A stretch of DNA of 64,000 nt from Neckera pumila (taxonomy: Eukaryota; Streptophyta; Bryopsida; Hypnales; Neckeraceae): NCBI GenBank assembly GCA_963969595.1, contig OZ018415.1:11036001-11100000 (forward strand). The letters run 5' to 3'. The position numbers and the translations under genes were made by a program. How positions within the stretch are numbered: the first letter of the stretch is position 1; every line of letters begins with the position of its first letter. Under the pieces are notes generated by a model. The model searched no databases. It was not told the DNA's origin and was given only the letters and a program-made list of their open reading frames with translations. Shown here piece after piece: positions 12,106 through 26,223 of the stretch.

Positions 12106-13168
12106 CTGAACCACAGTATTGAGGCTTACCGTTGCCATACCAAAGAGGAGAGTGGTTTACGTAATCAATTCAAAATTAGAGTTTATTGTATCATGGGCGA
12201 GGCATGATGAAATTAATTGGTACTTCAATAATTTATAGTTCCTGTTTGCATTATACTTAGCGCATACAGACAAAATCATCAGGCAAGAATTCATAATGAA
12301 CTACTCCGTAATGCAAGTACAATACCCCAGATCCCTAATTTGCAGAAGCTCCCTAAATTTCATTTGAAGAACATAAGAATAAATTAGACTAAATAATTTA
12401 GTCCTTTTATTATTAAAAGTTAATAGGAATATATTTTAATTCACCCAGAAAACATAAATTCTTTACTAAACTTCCAATTGCAATTTAAAGGTTAGCCTGT
12501 CAGGTTTTGCAATGGGCAAAAAGGAGTCTAATTTCTAATGAATGATAATGTGATTGAATCCAAAAAAATCATGCGCATATATAATCATACAATAGAATAG
12601 AAAAGGACTCTTTTTATACAAGTTAAATGTTTATTTATTTCCTATAATATTCAGAAATAAAAACTTGTGAACGCCTTTTTCAATATAAAAAATAATCCAA
12701 ATGGTGATTGTGTCAAAACAAAAAATGTATATACACATTGAGGACACTATATAAGCTATTTTTAGATTTGAATGTTTTAAGTGGTGATTTTAAAACAAAT
12801 CAATATATTGTCAATAATCAATTTATTTATTTAAAAATTATACTATTTTAAGGTTAAGATTTAATGACATAAAATCTTTTTTTACTAATTGTATTCTTAA
12901 GTAGTATAAAAAATTTGGATAAAAATATCTATTTAAAGTACTTTAAATTGTTAAAAAGACACTGAATTTAGCCCTAAAATTGATGATTTAGATCCCTTTA
13001 TGGAATTTTCCAAAAACCTTTTTCTTCAACTTATTAAAAGGGATGCATAGCAATAATATTCATCTATAAAAATTTTAAAAAATTGACAGCATTAAAGTAA
13101 TTTATAGCTTTGAAATTTTAGAAAAGTCCTGTCCTGTCCTAATAAATTAATCTCAATGGTCTCTTTGA
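12106..13168. other. AT-rich intergenic, no gene
   Basis: No reading frame or repeat is recognised between the eroded gene fragment and the gypsy remnant. Confidence 0.5.
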
Positions 13169-13199
13169 GTGTGCTTTGACTCCCATATTATCTATGCAA

Positions 13200-16065
13200 C
13201 TCCACTGCGCAATTATACTAATACTTTATCAAGTAATTTAATTCAGAACAAAGACTCTGGAGATGTATTTAAAAAGAAGAATGTCAATATTTTGTCCAAA
13301 TATAGACCATACAATTGCGCCATTGATCTTAAAGATGGAGCTCAACCACCATTTCATTGGTCCGATTTACAATGTGTTGCAAAACAAACTTTTGGCATTG
13401 AAGAAGTGCATTGACAAAAATCTTGCAAAGAACTTTATTTAACATTCCAAATCTCAAAATATGAGCATTGCTACTCTTTGTAAAGAAGAAAGACAATTTT
13501 TTACGGATGTGTGTTGACTATCACGGTCTGAAAAAATTAACAATGAAAATCCGATATCCTTTGTTGCTGATATCTAGATTTCTTGACCAAGTTGGACAAA
13601 CAAAAATCTATACCAAAATTGATCTTCGTAGAGCATATACCTTAGAGCACCTAAAATAAGAGGATGAGTAAAGATAGCATTCAAAACCAAATATGGACAC
13701 TTTAAATATTGTGTGATGCCATTTGGACTTACCAATGCACTGAGTACTTTTCAGCACTTGATAAATGATATCTTCCGCAAGTTCTTTGTCGTATGTTGTT
13801 TTGGCAACATCTTGAATTATTACAAAACATTGAAGAACATAAGAATAACGTAAAATTTGTATTACAAATGCTACAAGATGCTGGATTATATGTCAAATTA
13901 GAAAAATACGTATTCCATCAACCGCAAGTAGAGTTTCTTGGATACTTCATCTCCATCAAAAGATTATTGATAGATCCAAAGAAGATTCAAGTTATCACGA
14001 ACTGATCAACTCCTCGAACAATACGTGATGTATAGTATTTTTTTAGATTTGCTAAATTTTTATTGAATTTCATCAAAAATTACTCAAAAATGAATACTCT
14101 ACTAACTCGACTCACATGCATTCAAGGACAAGTTAGAGTGGAGACCCGAAGTAGAGAAAGCTTTTCAATATTTAAAATCACCCTTTACAATGGCCTCAAT
14201 TTTTACCCATCCGGACTTTTTCAAGCCATTCTATATAGAAATGGATGCTTTAAATTTTACATTAGGAGTAATTTTTTCGCAAATGGAAAAAGAGAGGGGA
14301 CTTCATCCAGTTGCTTTCTATTCAAGAAAATTTTTAATTGCTAAAATTAACTACAAGATTCACAATAAAAAGATTTATTATTATTGTCAACTCGTTTCAA
14401 TTTAGAGACACATACTTGAAGGTGCATCGCATTAAATGACTGTCTATACAGATCACAAAAATCTTGAATATTTCATGTTTGCTCACGTTTTGAATCGGCA
14501 TTAAGCTTGTTGGAATATGTCATTATCTCGCTTCAACTTCATCATCATGTGCCGTCTCAAAAAAAAAAAAAGGATTATCAGATGTCTTATCTCGAAGATC
14601 ATATTTGTGGGCATATTTGGAACTAAAAAAACAAACGGCATACAACCAACAACATATGACACTTCTTAAATCCGAGCAATTCCATCTTCATGCAACAACT
14701 ATGAAAATGCCAATTGATTTTTTGTTTCTTGACCCAGTCCGTGCAGCATCAACTTTAGATCCTTTGTTTCTTGATATGAAACGTCGGTCCTATTTGGATG
14801 GCGACAATTTTAAGTTATTGAACAACCTCTTGTATTGATTTTAAAGAATATTTATACATTTTTGAAGGATCCTTGCGGTTTTTGAGTTCTTCAAGTTCAA
14901 AATGATTTTCCTACCGTTAGACATTTTAGATTTAAAAAACATTAGAACTTGTGTCTTGAGATTTCTGGTGGCCCCAAATGTAAAAGGCCGTCAAAGACTT
15001 TGTGTTCACTTGTGACACTTGTTCGAGGTCTACAAATCTATAATATTAGCCACATAGACTTTTAGAGCCATTACCCATTTTGAAGCAGCCATGGTCTTTG
15101 ACTTCTATGAATTTCATTACGGATTTACCTCCATCCAAGACCTTTGATTCTATATGCGTGATTGTGGATTGACTCACAAAAATGATACACTTGTTTCATG
15201 CAAGAAGACAATCACTAGCAAGCAAACAACAAGGCTCTTTTTTGATAATGTTTATTGACATCATGGTTTGTCAGATGATATCGTATTAGAACAAGAACCA
15301 CAATATGTTTCCAAGTTTTGGAGGTCTTTTTGAAATCTTAAAGTTGGATATCAAACTTTCTTTGGTCTTTCACCTCCAAACAGAGAGATGAATTGGATGC
15401 GTAAATCAAATTTTAGACCAATATCTACATTGCACCATCACTATAAATAAGATAATGACTTTAGATTTGACATTGGCGGAGTTTGCGTCCAATAATACTT
15501 TCCATATTTTGAGACAACAAATGCCATTCAACGCCAATTATGAATATCATCTAAAGTTTGATCTATTCAATATTTTTCAGATGAACAATCCGGTAGCAAA
15601 AGACTTCATTTAGCGATTATTAAAGCTTCAAGAAACTATAAAATTCCATCTATAAAAGCTCAAGATCATTACAAGACTTCAACAGATGTGTTGCAAAAAG
15701 AGTCACCTCCATTTCAAGTTGATGTAAAGGTTTGGCTCCTTTGACGCAACATCAAGACTACTCGACCATGTGCCAAATTGGGTTATTATTAGCTAGGACC
15801 ATTCCCAATTCAAAAGCAGATCAATCTCATTGCTTATCATTTGAAACATTGGCATTTATGAAGTACATCTAGTTTTCAATGTTTCTCTTCTTATGCCGCA
15901 AAAAGAGTCAAATCTTTTGGAAAGAAGTCAACCATCACCGCCTTTCATCAAAATAGATAATTATAAAGAATATGAGGTGAAAAAAGTACTTGATTCACGA
16001 TGTTGAAGCGGCAAATTAGAATACTTGATACATTGTTACAAATACGACATTAATAAGCGTATGGG
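13200..16065 (+). pseudogene. Ty3/gypsy chromovirus pol, decayed
   Basis: Pieces of a gypsy pol are readable in order across all three plus frames. The protease-RT linker is RPYNCAIDLKDGAQPPF (near 13,300). RT follows as LLFVKKKDNFLRMCVDYHGL, then KIYTKIDLRRAY and [17 protein letters not shown], then VEFLGYFIS. RNase H is FKPFYIEMDALNFTLGVIF, HPVAFYSRKF and VYTDHKNLEYF. The integrase core is FITDLPPSKTFDSICVIVD near 15,110 and DIKLSSVFHLQTEEMNW near 15,350. Near 15,970 a chromodomain reads EYEVKKVLDSRC, a stop, then SGKLEYLIHCYKYD. The chromodomain places it among chromoviruses. The YxDD catalytic site falls in a damaged stretch. Many stops and frameshifts make it non-functional, and no LTR pair was found. 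Confidence 0.9.
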
Positions 16066-16286
16066 CAATTTACAAGCTGTAGAATATGAAAAAGGACTCA
16101 TATTATTGTTGTATTCTTGAAGACAAAATAAATTTTTGCAAAATTGTTTATATTTTATTAATAGAGGACTTTGAAATATATATTTATATACTATCAAAGT
16201 CCATAGCATTAAAAATAAAGATTCAATGATCCATTAGGATTCAAATGTTTTGTAAAAGAAAGAATTATAAATAAATAGGTATATAT

Positions 16287-16340
16287 GTAATCAAATGTTT
16301 TGTTTTGAAATATGTAATCAAATGTTTTGTTTTGAAATAT
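16287..16340. repeat. 26-bp tandem duplication
   Basis: The phrase ATGTAATCAAATGTTTTG followed by TTTTGAAAT occurs twice in direct succession, about 26 bp apart. It is a local duplication in an AT-rich tract downstream of the gypsy remnant. Confidence 0.75.
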
Positions 16341-16638
16341 GTAGAATTAGATATGGACTATTTATGTATCATTATCTTATTAGAAATACTATTGATTTTT
16401 GGAGGTACAGTAGACATATTTAAAATCAAATTTGTACTAAGTATTTCTAAGGGTGGCCTACTAGAATGAATTTTTATTATAATTAATTCTATAATTTATT
16501 GAAATAAATAAAAATAAGATGTCATTTTTTATAGTTTCTTAATATAAATATACAAAAGCAATTTCAATTATATTTCTTCATCTTTTGCTTTGATATACTA
16601 TAAAAAAATTATAAAAATAATTAAAACTAACGATTGGC

Positions 16639-17273
16639 GCTTGCTATGCTACGCATTCATCATTAGAATTTTATGATAATTTTTATGAATTAGATAAAAT
16701 GCAGAACAAAAATTCCAATAAATTTTCAAATAAAAATTACTAAAGTCTTTGTATAATTTTGTTTATAAGTAAGCATATATTGAAATGTATAATAGAAATT
16801 TAATGAATGATGAATGAAATATTTGCAATGGTGAATACTGCAAAAGATACACATTTATTGTAATGCATTCAAAAGCTGACTCAATTGTTACGAACATTGG
16901 CAATCCAAAAACTTGGTGAATTAAAAAGAAAAACTTGTAAATTTCAAAAACTTTATAAACAACTAAATTGTTGTGAAATCCAAAATCGCTTCAATTGAAT
17001 AAACTTCTCAAATCATTTGGTAGTAGCAATAGAATTTTGAAATTATAAAAGCTATAAAAGTGATATTACAGAGGTGATTGCAAACTACTACTCTATTTTT
17101 GTAATATAACATTGTATGAAAATATTATTTTATGTATATATGATTGAAAATATTTTTACAAAATATTAAAAATAATTATTTCAAAGACTTATTGAAATCA
17201 TTATCATGCATTCTATTCAAATATATTAAAATTTTACTAATATGTGGTACAATGAATGCGTAGCATAGCAAGC
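16639..17273. mobile_element. possible MITE bounded by 22-bp perfect inverted repeats
   Basis: GCTTGCTATGCTACGCATTC plus AT at 16639-16660 is the exact reverse complement of 17252-17273. The 590 bp between the arms are AT-rich and non-coding. A perfect 22-bp pair bounding about 635 bp is unlikely by chance, and terminal inverted repeats are the simplest reading. The true outer ends and the target-site duplication are not resolved. Confidence 0.5.
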
Positions 17274-17289
17274 ATGAGCTCCTATTATT

Positions 17290-19470
17290 AATGGTAGCAT
17301 TTGGGATATTACAAAGGAAGTTTTGATTTTAGTAGTATGATGAAATGAAATGAAATGGACTTCTATGGATGTATCTCTGCCAGCTTTGGTCCACCGTAGT
17401 ATACAATTGCCTGCATGTGGAAATCCACAACAAACCTAACCAACATGCTGCAAAGATACACGAGTGTTATCAATTCTATCATGATAAACTGCAGCCTAGC
17501 TAGTATCTTTTTAGAAAAGCCTCTCCATTTGGAGTTTGATGTCAAGAATAAAGAGCCGATAAGAAGAGATAGTCTTCATTCTAGTTGCAAAAAATATTAA
17601 CAATCCTTTGTTAGCTTTGTAAAAACTCTAATATGTCTAATTGGAAGGTTTTTAGAGACTTTTTAGATCCTGAGCACAATCCTAAATCCGAGCTTGAACT
17701 TTCTATGTTGCAATTGCTGAACCAACCATTGCAAACTTCGGATACTATTGCCTCACGACCTTAAAACAAAGGCAAACCTTCAACACAACAAAAACAACCT
17801 TGTAATAACCTTCAATCCAACACTTGAACTTTGGTGGTCTTCTTGCAAGTTAGAAGGCTTGAGTCCAGTGGACCGGAAGTTACCTTCCAAGGATGTTTTG
17901 AAGGCCTCAACATAGAGCAGTATTTTGAATTTTTTCTTATAGAAAGAAGTTGCGGTTACAATTGTTGGTTGAATGGCTCTGTCCAATCTTTATCTAGAAA
18001 TCAGCAGACAATTTTTGTTGCAGATACTGTTTGTTGTGTCCTTGATTTCTAACAAATGTAGAACAAAGAGTACTTGTGCTTCTCTTAGAATTTGTCACTA
18101 GAGAAGGAGGTGATGCCATAGACATAATTTAGAACCTCTCCTACAAGGCTTATAGTTGGAGGAAGCTTCTTGAGAAGCTTTCTAAGCAAGCGGAAGTTTC
18201 TAAAAAAACTTTCTAGCTCATAGTATTATAGGAGTTGAGGCTAAGGGAGTCCTTAGTCTCAACAACATCTCTCATGCTCTTAGTTCTTGACTCTAGTTCT
18301 TGCCTTGTACTTCTTGGACTCTAATATTAAGTCTTATTATCCAGAACTTATCTTGTCTTGCCTTGCCTAGTACCTTACATCTTGCGTGTCCGTTACATTG
18401 TATGTCTTTCAACTTTTAAAATTTTGTTACCAATCTTATTGAGAGTTTGTACAAAGAATTTCAAACCAATTGGATCTATTTGTAACGGTTGCCTAAAATT
18501 GCCTGTTCCTAAAAAAATGACCTTTCGAGATATAACTTTTTAATTGCAATTTAGACTGGTTTGAAATTTTTAAGCATTAAAATCTAGTAATAAAACACCT
18601 TTAGTAAAAAATTTACAAGAATTATATTCAACAAATATTGCATTGGGAAAGCTTACCTCAAAGAGAAAAATTGGCTTGAAATTATGATTCAAGGCTCTAA
18701 AGGCTCATTCATTATTTGGCATCAATGAGCTAACCCTACCCTATTGCAACAGACCAAAAACATTCCAAAATATTCCAAAATATTATGAATATGCTAAGGA
18801 GAGTCCAAGGATTTCAAAGATCCCAAATAAACTCTAAAGATTTCTAAAAGATTTTAGATTTCCTAAAATTTTGTTGATTTGGTCACTGCACTATTCAAAT
18901 CAACAAATAGCAGGTGGCCATTTTGTTGGCTTCAACAAGACGGTCATTATAGTGCTCCAAACAACAAGAAATAGTTAATTTTTTGTTCATTTGGTCTTGA
19001 TTTTTCTAGTAGTGTTTCAAAACATTCATCTTCTATTGAAATGATAGTTGAGCTTAAGAATTCACTATTGTGCATTGACAAAACAATCAACTTGGTTTTG
19101 CATTTGCATTGAATCTAAAGAAGAATATAGACATGGGTATAGAGATGTATACATTAAACTTGTAAAGACAAGCCCATAACCACTGAGCTCTAGTGTTACT
19201 ATCCATTACTCTATTTGATGCTATTTCCAACAATTCAAGTTCTATATATGTACCAAAAATTAATAAAGTTTTCAAATTTTTTGAGAATTTGAAAATTGAA
19301 GTTTCTATGAATTTTTTAGAAAAAAATGAAGGAAATTCATACCAAATACAAAATGTATTAAAAAAATTGAAATTTTCACCATAGATGTACACTATAGTGT
19401 AAAATATCATGGTATAAACTAAAGATACTATATCATTCTAAAATAAAAAAAATCAACAACCATGGTTGTT
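17290..19470. other. intergenic, no gene recognised
   Basis: Short frames only (up to about 70 codons) and no recognisable protein similarity. The stretch near 17,600-18,100 is less AT-rich and may hold decayed transposon sequence. Confidence 0.45.
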
Positions 19471-20223
19471 CCCTAAAGGACCATTGTTTTGTGCAGCTCA
19501 CTACAAAGAGATTGTTTTTTCTTTGAAATTGTCACAGAACATGTGCCTGTGGATGGAGCTTTAAGGCCCAACAATTTTCATAACTTTTGACTACATAGTT
19601 ACAAAGTTCCAAAATGATGTACTTTTCATTAATTAGCGAGCAGCTATATTTATAAATAGAAAGCTTTGAATCATTCCATTTTTATTAATGAGATGAAAGA
19701 TATGACAAGTTTAGTTTGCGGGTAGTTATGGAATTCCTATTCTAAAATAAAAACTTTGAGTGCATGACATTTTCCAATTCCATACGTAAACTCTTAACAA
19801 TTTGGTGTTTTGAGTCATTGTCTACTTCTTTCTATTTACTATTGTTTTTCTATATGGTATATAATTCCAAATGATCTAAAAATTTTGAAGCATGTAGCCA
19901 ACTTACTTTGAAGAATGAATTTAAAAGAGTAACCACCATTTTGGCATTTTTTCATACAAATGTAACTTTGTAAAGTGCAGTTGCTCGATTTTTGCAAGGA
20001 CCAAAAAAGGAGTTTTGTTAATTCAAACAATAATATTTTGCAATCTACATGATGGTGGAAAGTTCTAAATTTTTTATATTTTCTACATCTTTGCAAATTA
20101 GATTATTACAAGATCCTACGATTCCATGTGTCTAAAAATGTTTTTTTCTAAAATTTAGTACTTGTACTAGAAATGGCAGTTTTTGATCACTTTTGGTGAA
20201 ATATAGTCTTTGACTTTTAGGAG
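19471..20223. mobile_element. TTAA-type family, related subfamily A, copy E
   Basis: The left end CCCTAAAGGACCATTG follows TGTT, and the right end CTTTTAGGAG is followed by TTATAG, so the TTAA flanks have decayed. Its interior (GCAGCTCACTACAAA, GAGCTTTAAGGCCCAACAA, CATAACTTTTGACTACAT) matches 27664-27980. Its right third (TTGCAATCTACATGATGG, GAAATGGCAGTTTTTG) resembles the right third of the longer copies. It is non-coding. Confidence 0.6.
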
Positions 20224-23200
20224 TTATAGGCTCAGAGTTCTTCATATTGCTCTATAATATTGAAATTTATGGAATTTCCAAAATTTCAAATTGGAATAGA
20301 AACTACACTTGGTAAACTTCATTTCATTAGTTGAACTTAAATTCAAAAAATATCATTGTTATAGTTGAGATTCTCATCAAGATAAAATAGCAATAAATGG
20401 CCCAAATATACTAGAAGGGTGATCTGTGGATTGAGCATCTTCTTCTTTAAAAAAACCAATAAGACCAAAATAAAGGAGTTTGCAATACAATTCATTGAAA
20501 ATGTACTCAAATACCCTTCAAATCAAGAAATTGGATGAAAAATATTTTTTTTCATCCTATAGTCCTAGCTAAAGTCCCATCAAACACTTCGTGTCCATAG
20601 CATTGCTAGAAGTTGATGATGTAAATATTCTAAAATTTATTTTCAATGTCTATTCATTTAATCCAAATTTCAAATGAATTGAAGAGATTATATGTGCTCA
20701 AAGTGTATTTGGTTTCACAAAAATCGAATGTTTAGTTTTAGAGGGATTAAAGAATGCAATACTATCCAAAAGGCAACACCTACATTTGAACCAAACAATG
20801 GCATGCTATTGATGAAACAAGATGTACACAATTCAAGGAAGGAAGTAGTAGGGAGTTCAATTGTGCAAGTAATATATATGAAGGATCATCTCAAACCTGA
20901 AAAACACAAACAATAACTATTTCTTCATAGCTTTGCACAAATAAAAGGATGCTTCTACATTAATTAGGACCTCATTGTACTCTGGATGCCAACCAATTAA
21001 TAAAAATAAAATTTTGAAATATTAAAATTCTAAATTTTTGTAATCTTGCATTTGCAACTGTGTAACTTTATAAGCTGTACATTTATAACTTGTAGATTTG
21101 TAGATTTGCAATTTAAAGTTGTAAAGCTTAAATACAATAAATGTGCCAAAAAAACAAAAAAAATTAATACACGATTATTTAAATTTCAAGTTAATTTCAT
21201 CCAAATATTTATTCATTTGAATTGAATTTTTACAAATTCTGCCAACCTACGCATAAATAGTTTTTAGGAATTTAATCAAGTCAGCAAGTTTTACATTAGA
21301 AAAGAAATTAGACATGAATTTATTTTTGAAGCTAATTTACATCAAGAAGATTATCAACTTAGACCTTACATTGAAATGAATGAAAAGAATGGCATGAATG
21401 ACAAAAATTACATTCCTTATTTTAGAGATGGATTTTACGGTACAATATATTAGTATTCAAAACACAATGTTTTTGCCTTTGCAATAATATCCCTCTTAAT
21501 ATTCAAAATACACTTCAATGATATCGCTAAAAACTTTACCTTTGCAATTTTTGAGGCTAATCTCAGAATGGAATATTGTACATTTGTCTCTAATTGGTAC
21601 AATTAGATGACCTTAGTTTCTACATATGTGGAAATCCAAATGTTTTCAAGAATGTTGGATTTTTTCAACTATAAAGAACTACAATGATTTTGCATTTATT
21701 TTTATTTTTAATAGCATGACGGCTATGTAAAAAATCAAAATACAATTCAAGTGACTCAAATAGGAAGAAAGTTGAATAATGACTCATATTTTGGCTTCCT
21801 ATTCTTTGTGCTTCAATTGATTTAAAAAAAAATTCATAACAATGATGTTATAAACTTGTGATCTATCACAAGATAGCATGCTCTTGTTTACATATGATTC
21901 TACACTTGAATCCAGAAAGAATCTTATATGCATTTACTCTTCTAAACAATGTAATTACAAATGGATATTGTAAGGCATTTGCAAAACTATTGAGGTACAC
22001 TATCTAGCATGTGCCATAGATACCCTAGCATTAGGTACAATAATGACATGTGCTGGCCTTTTGTTGCTTGGATTTAGATAAACAAAATACATTGGGTGCT
22101 ATGGTCATAGTGAATAAGAAGAGAACAATAATCAAGCCATAAGTTTCATTGATTGATGCAACTTGGTTTCATATTAGATTGCTTGGTTGTGTAAATTATA
22201 ATAGGCACAACCTATCTAATCATAGTATTTCTTAAATAAAAATTTGGAGTTTTTATTGATTATACAACTAACATTTAAGTTGTGGCCTATATACATTGAG
22301 TATATATAAATATCTATTATAACCATGCCAAAACCATATTCATTGAAGGTACTATAGAATGCATTCTATAATTCTACATAATTTGCAAATTTATAATGAT
22401 CAATATAAGGGGTGTAGGTTCTACCATTTGTCAATATGCTCCTTTGCATAGATTGATTTTGGGCATAGATCCATATAAAGGTTAAAATGCCATATAATTG
22501 GCATTTTGTCTAGAAATATTTTTGACACTATGATTCTATATTTAAAATTTTTAAAGAACTAGATCTAAAAGTAATCTAACAATGTAAGGGCTAGGCATAA
22601 GAAAATTCATCTTATATACATGTTTCTAATTTATTTATGTTTAAATTTTTTTCAATTTCTTGCTAAAAACTAATTTGAACAATTTTAAAAAAGAACCGGG
22701 GTATTTATATACCTAAATCTTTGCAATGTAGCCATTTTTTCAAATTTAAGAAAAGAATTATAGATTATGCATACACAAGAGTTCTATAAGTTGATTCATA
22801 TGTCCTTACTTTCACAACCATTAATTACAATATTTGTTTCAAATGACCACTGGAGGTCCAGGCTTAGCGGCCTTATTGAGGCCTCATATTTTTTGTAATG
22901 TTTAGCAATTGATTTTCATCCAAAATTAACTCCAATTTGATATCCATTGTCTCTTGAAAAACATGAGTTGATATAGCAAATATGCATTAGCAAAATTCAA
23001 GTCACGTTAGCAACTTCCTCAATGATTTCTTCACCAATTTTGGTGAAGAGATACTTGTTTCTTGAACTATAGACAAATTCTTCAATAAGTTTGGTAAAAA
23101 TTCTTTAGCACTCCACAAGTATTTTTCTTCAATTAGGGAGAATATCCATTGACAGTGAGGAGTTCCCCATTGCAAATGTCATTTTTAACTCTCTGCACAT

Positions 23201-26200
23201 AAGGTAGACAAAGCTATTATAACCTTGATTTGGAATCTGAATATCTTGGGATCAATTCCAATAGGGCACATATTTTTCAGAGGTGTGTGTTTGTTTCATG
23301 AATCAAACCCAAGTGAAATTATAATTTTTTCGATTAAAATTATAATTTTTATGAATTTTTAAAGTGTTTTGTCCTGAAATTACAAAACCGCCCATAGAGC
23401 GGAGTCAAAAAATGTCCACAAACAACCCACTGCTACCATAATATGTATTGATTGGCATTTACATGTCCACCAATGAAGGATTGACACATTACCTCTTTTG
23501 GCATTAATGCATTGAAATTGTCAGAAAAAATGGATGGATTTGGATTTTGTAGTGAACGTAATTAATTGGGGCCAAAAATAGGAAAACGGGATTGGGTAGT
23601 GAATGGCTGATTTACCTTAGAACTTGTCATCCATTCAATTTCCCTCTATGCCATGTTGCTTAAAACCTGGTATAAAGTAGCTTGCTCTAAAACCAACCTT
23701 CCTCTTCAAATCGACCCTATAGAAAGCTATTGAATGGATACAAAGTGTTCTTTAAATGGATCACTTTAGCCATTGATTGAATCGAGAAAAAAATAATCTT
23801 TATTGCAAGAGCCAATCATTGGTCTTAATTTTCTCAAATTGCTTTAGAGGTTGCAAGTGGATGCATTTTGAGAGACCTAGGGTCACAAATGGGTACCTGT
23901 AACATAAATCTTAGAAAATTCATAACTAATTCAAAAATGTTTCAAAAAAATGGAACACTTGGGTTACCGGCATCTATTTATCTTTCTCTAGGAAATGAGT
24001 TAAAAATCTTTCTATTCATGCAAACTTATGAAAAAGGCGGACCCGCCCTTAAGTGGTCGCTTTTAGAGCATACGACCTTAGTTAAGGTTATATCCCACCA
24101 TTCATTTGGCCCTTTCTTCCCCAAACTACAAATTGGCCAGCTGATTTGCAGTTTGGCCTCATGTGGCAATTAATTGCTGTCTTTCAAGGCAAGGGATGTG
24201 AAAAAAAGTTGTCACAACAAAGAGTCTCTAGAAATTTATCCCCATGTTGTGTTATCCCCTCCTTGATATGGTGATGACAATGCACTATGTGAAGCCAGAT
24301 GCTTTGTTTCTCTCACTGGCTTGTAATCAATATGCACTGGGTTGTGGGTTGAGATTGCTGATCAGTTGCTGGACATGATAAGTTAGTGCATACTCTGGCT
24401 TTGGCCGGTTAATTCGTAGTTTAACCCCTCAGCCTGGACAGTGTGTTAGAGACGCTGTCTGAGCCCCTTCTACGGTGCAGCATTTTGCAGAAATCTTCGA
24501 TGCTAGCCCCGCATTTCACCTTTGATTTGCATATCCAATTCAGTTGCGCATTGATTTAGTCAATTATCGCCTGATTTCATCGTCCAGATCTTCATATAAT
24601 AACAAACGGAAGGAATTGACCTCAATCATCAATTTTTGATACAATTTCTATGTTGGGTGCACTTTTGGAAGAGGTGACGAACGACAGAGTGTGATTGATA
24701 CGGCAAGAAATTGGGAGGTGGTGGACGTGGTAGATTTGAATGCCTCCGACAATTTTCAGCAGAATCGGAGCAACAACCATACTCTGCGAGACATTGAGCT
24801 TCATGCCGTCTGCGAGTTAGTTTGAGGCAAAAGGAACCGATTGTTTAGGTTGCAACCGATCAGTGAAAGCAACTTCCCGCATTGGATTCTTTGTTGCAGC
24901 ACAACCAATGGTCGTCCACCTGTTGCACCCGGTCGGAATCTAGAATTTCAGGCAAATCGCTATGTCTCAATTTAAGCTTGGCGCTAATCTGCGCCTCATT
25001 GGGCAATTCCAATGTCATCCCACGTTCTAGCAAGCACATCGTTGGGTTTCGAATTTAAATCGAACCACTTCAATTTTTAATTTGTTTGGATTCCAGATCC
25101 TCTCCCACCACAACTGCAGATAGGAAAATTGGGAAGGGTGGTTTCAGGGTTCAAGGTTTCATAAGGCCGTTTATATACACAGTCAGTACTCACCTGTCCA
25201 ATCAGATCCAATGAGACCTACCATCCCGCCCCCGGATGAAATCCTTGGAGATATAGTGCAACAAGCCACAACAAGTGAGCCAAGAGCAGACAAGTTGGCT
25301 TTACCATGAAAGTGATTCAAAGTTGATGAGTCATCAATTTTTCACTGGACTGGAGTGAGTGCTGTCTCTCTCAAAGTCAATGACAACAACACTCACTGGA
25401 GTAACTCAACTTCAAATCCTCACTGACTGAGGCCATTGAACTGACCACATCTGACAAGTTCCACAAATCACAGAGGTAAACCAAGGTGGCACATTTGGGG
25501 CATCAAATCACCTTTAAAAACCCACACAAACCAGAGTGTAACTAAAGTTAGCTCAACTAGTCAAATCACAACCATCTGACTCAGCATTTCATTACCAATT
25601 CCATCCAAATCCATCTGAACCCAATCTGGAAATGATCAATTGGAGGACTTGGGGTAGCTTTTAAAGCATTTGTAGTGGATTAGGATGCAAGGGAGGTAAT
25701 GAGTAATTTTAGATTCTACTTTATATATATAAGAAGATTTTCACTTTATTATATATAATTTTACCTATACATATGTGTGTTTATACAAATTTATCACGAC
25801 TAAATTGACAAATAGGTTCTATTTTAGCTCACTCGGGAAAGCCATAGTTGTAGTCCCAATTGTCCATCCCTATGTACAAGTCGGGTTTTTTTTTAAAATT
25901 GAAAGGTGTTTAATCTCTTCAAAATTTGTCAATTAAACCAATGGATTGTGATAATTGAAAAAAAAAGAAGTGATTTGCATAAATAGAGGTGGCATATCAT
26001 ATCTCATTGAATTTTTGTAAATAAATTTCTATAAATCATTATTTTGCACAACATCAAAGTAATCAATTTTGATCAACAATTTCTCTGACAACACAAATCA
26101 ATCAACATCAAACAATCATCTCTCATACAACAGCAATCAATCATTTATATTGTGGATGATTTTGGCATCGATAAGTTTATTACTAAATCTACTAGATAAT

Positions 26201-26221
26201 TTTTGTTGAAATTCTTAGATG
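20224..26221. other. AT-rich intergenic, no gene recognised
   Basis: About 6 kb without a supported gene. The part near 23.6-25.6 kb has a more even base composition (for example around 24,300-25,200) but no frame above about 100 codons and no familiar motif. It may be old retroelement sequence. Confidence 0.5.
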
Positions 26222-26223
26222 TA

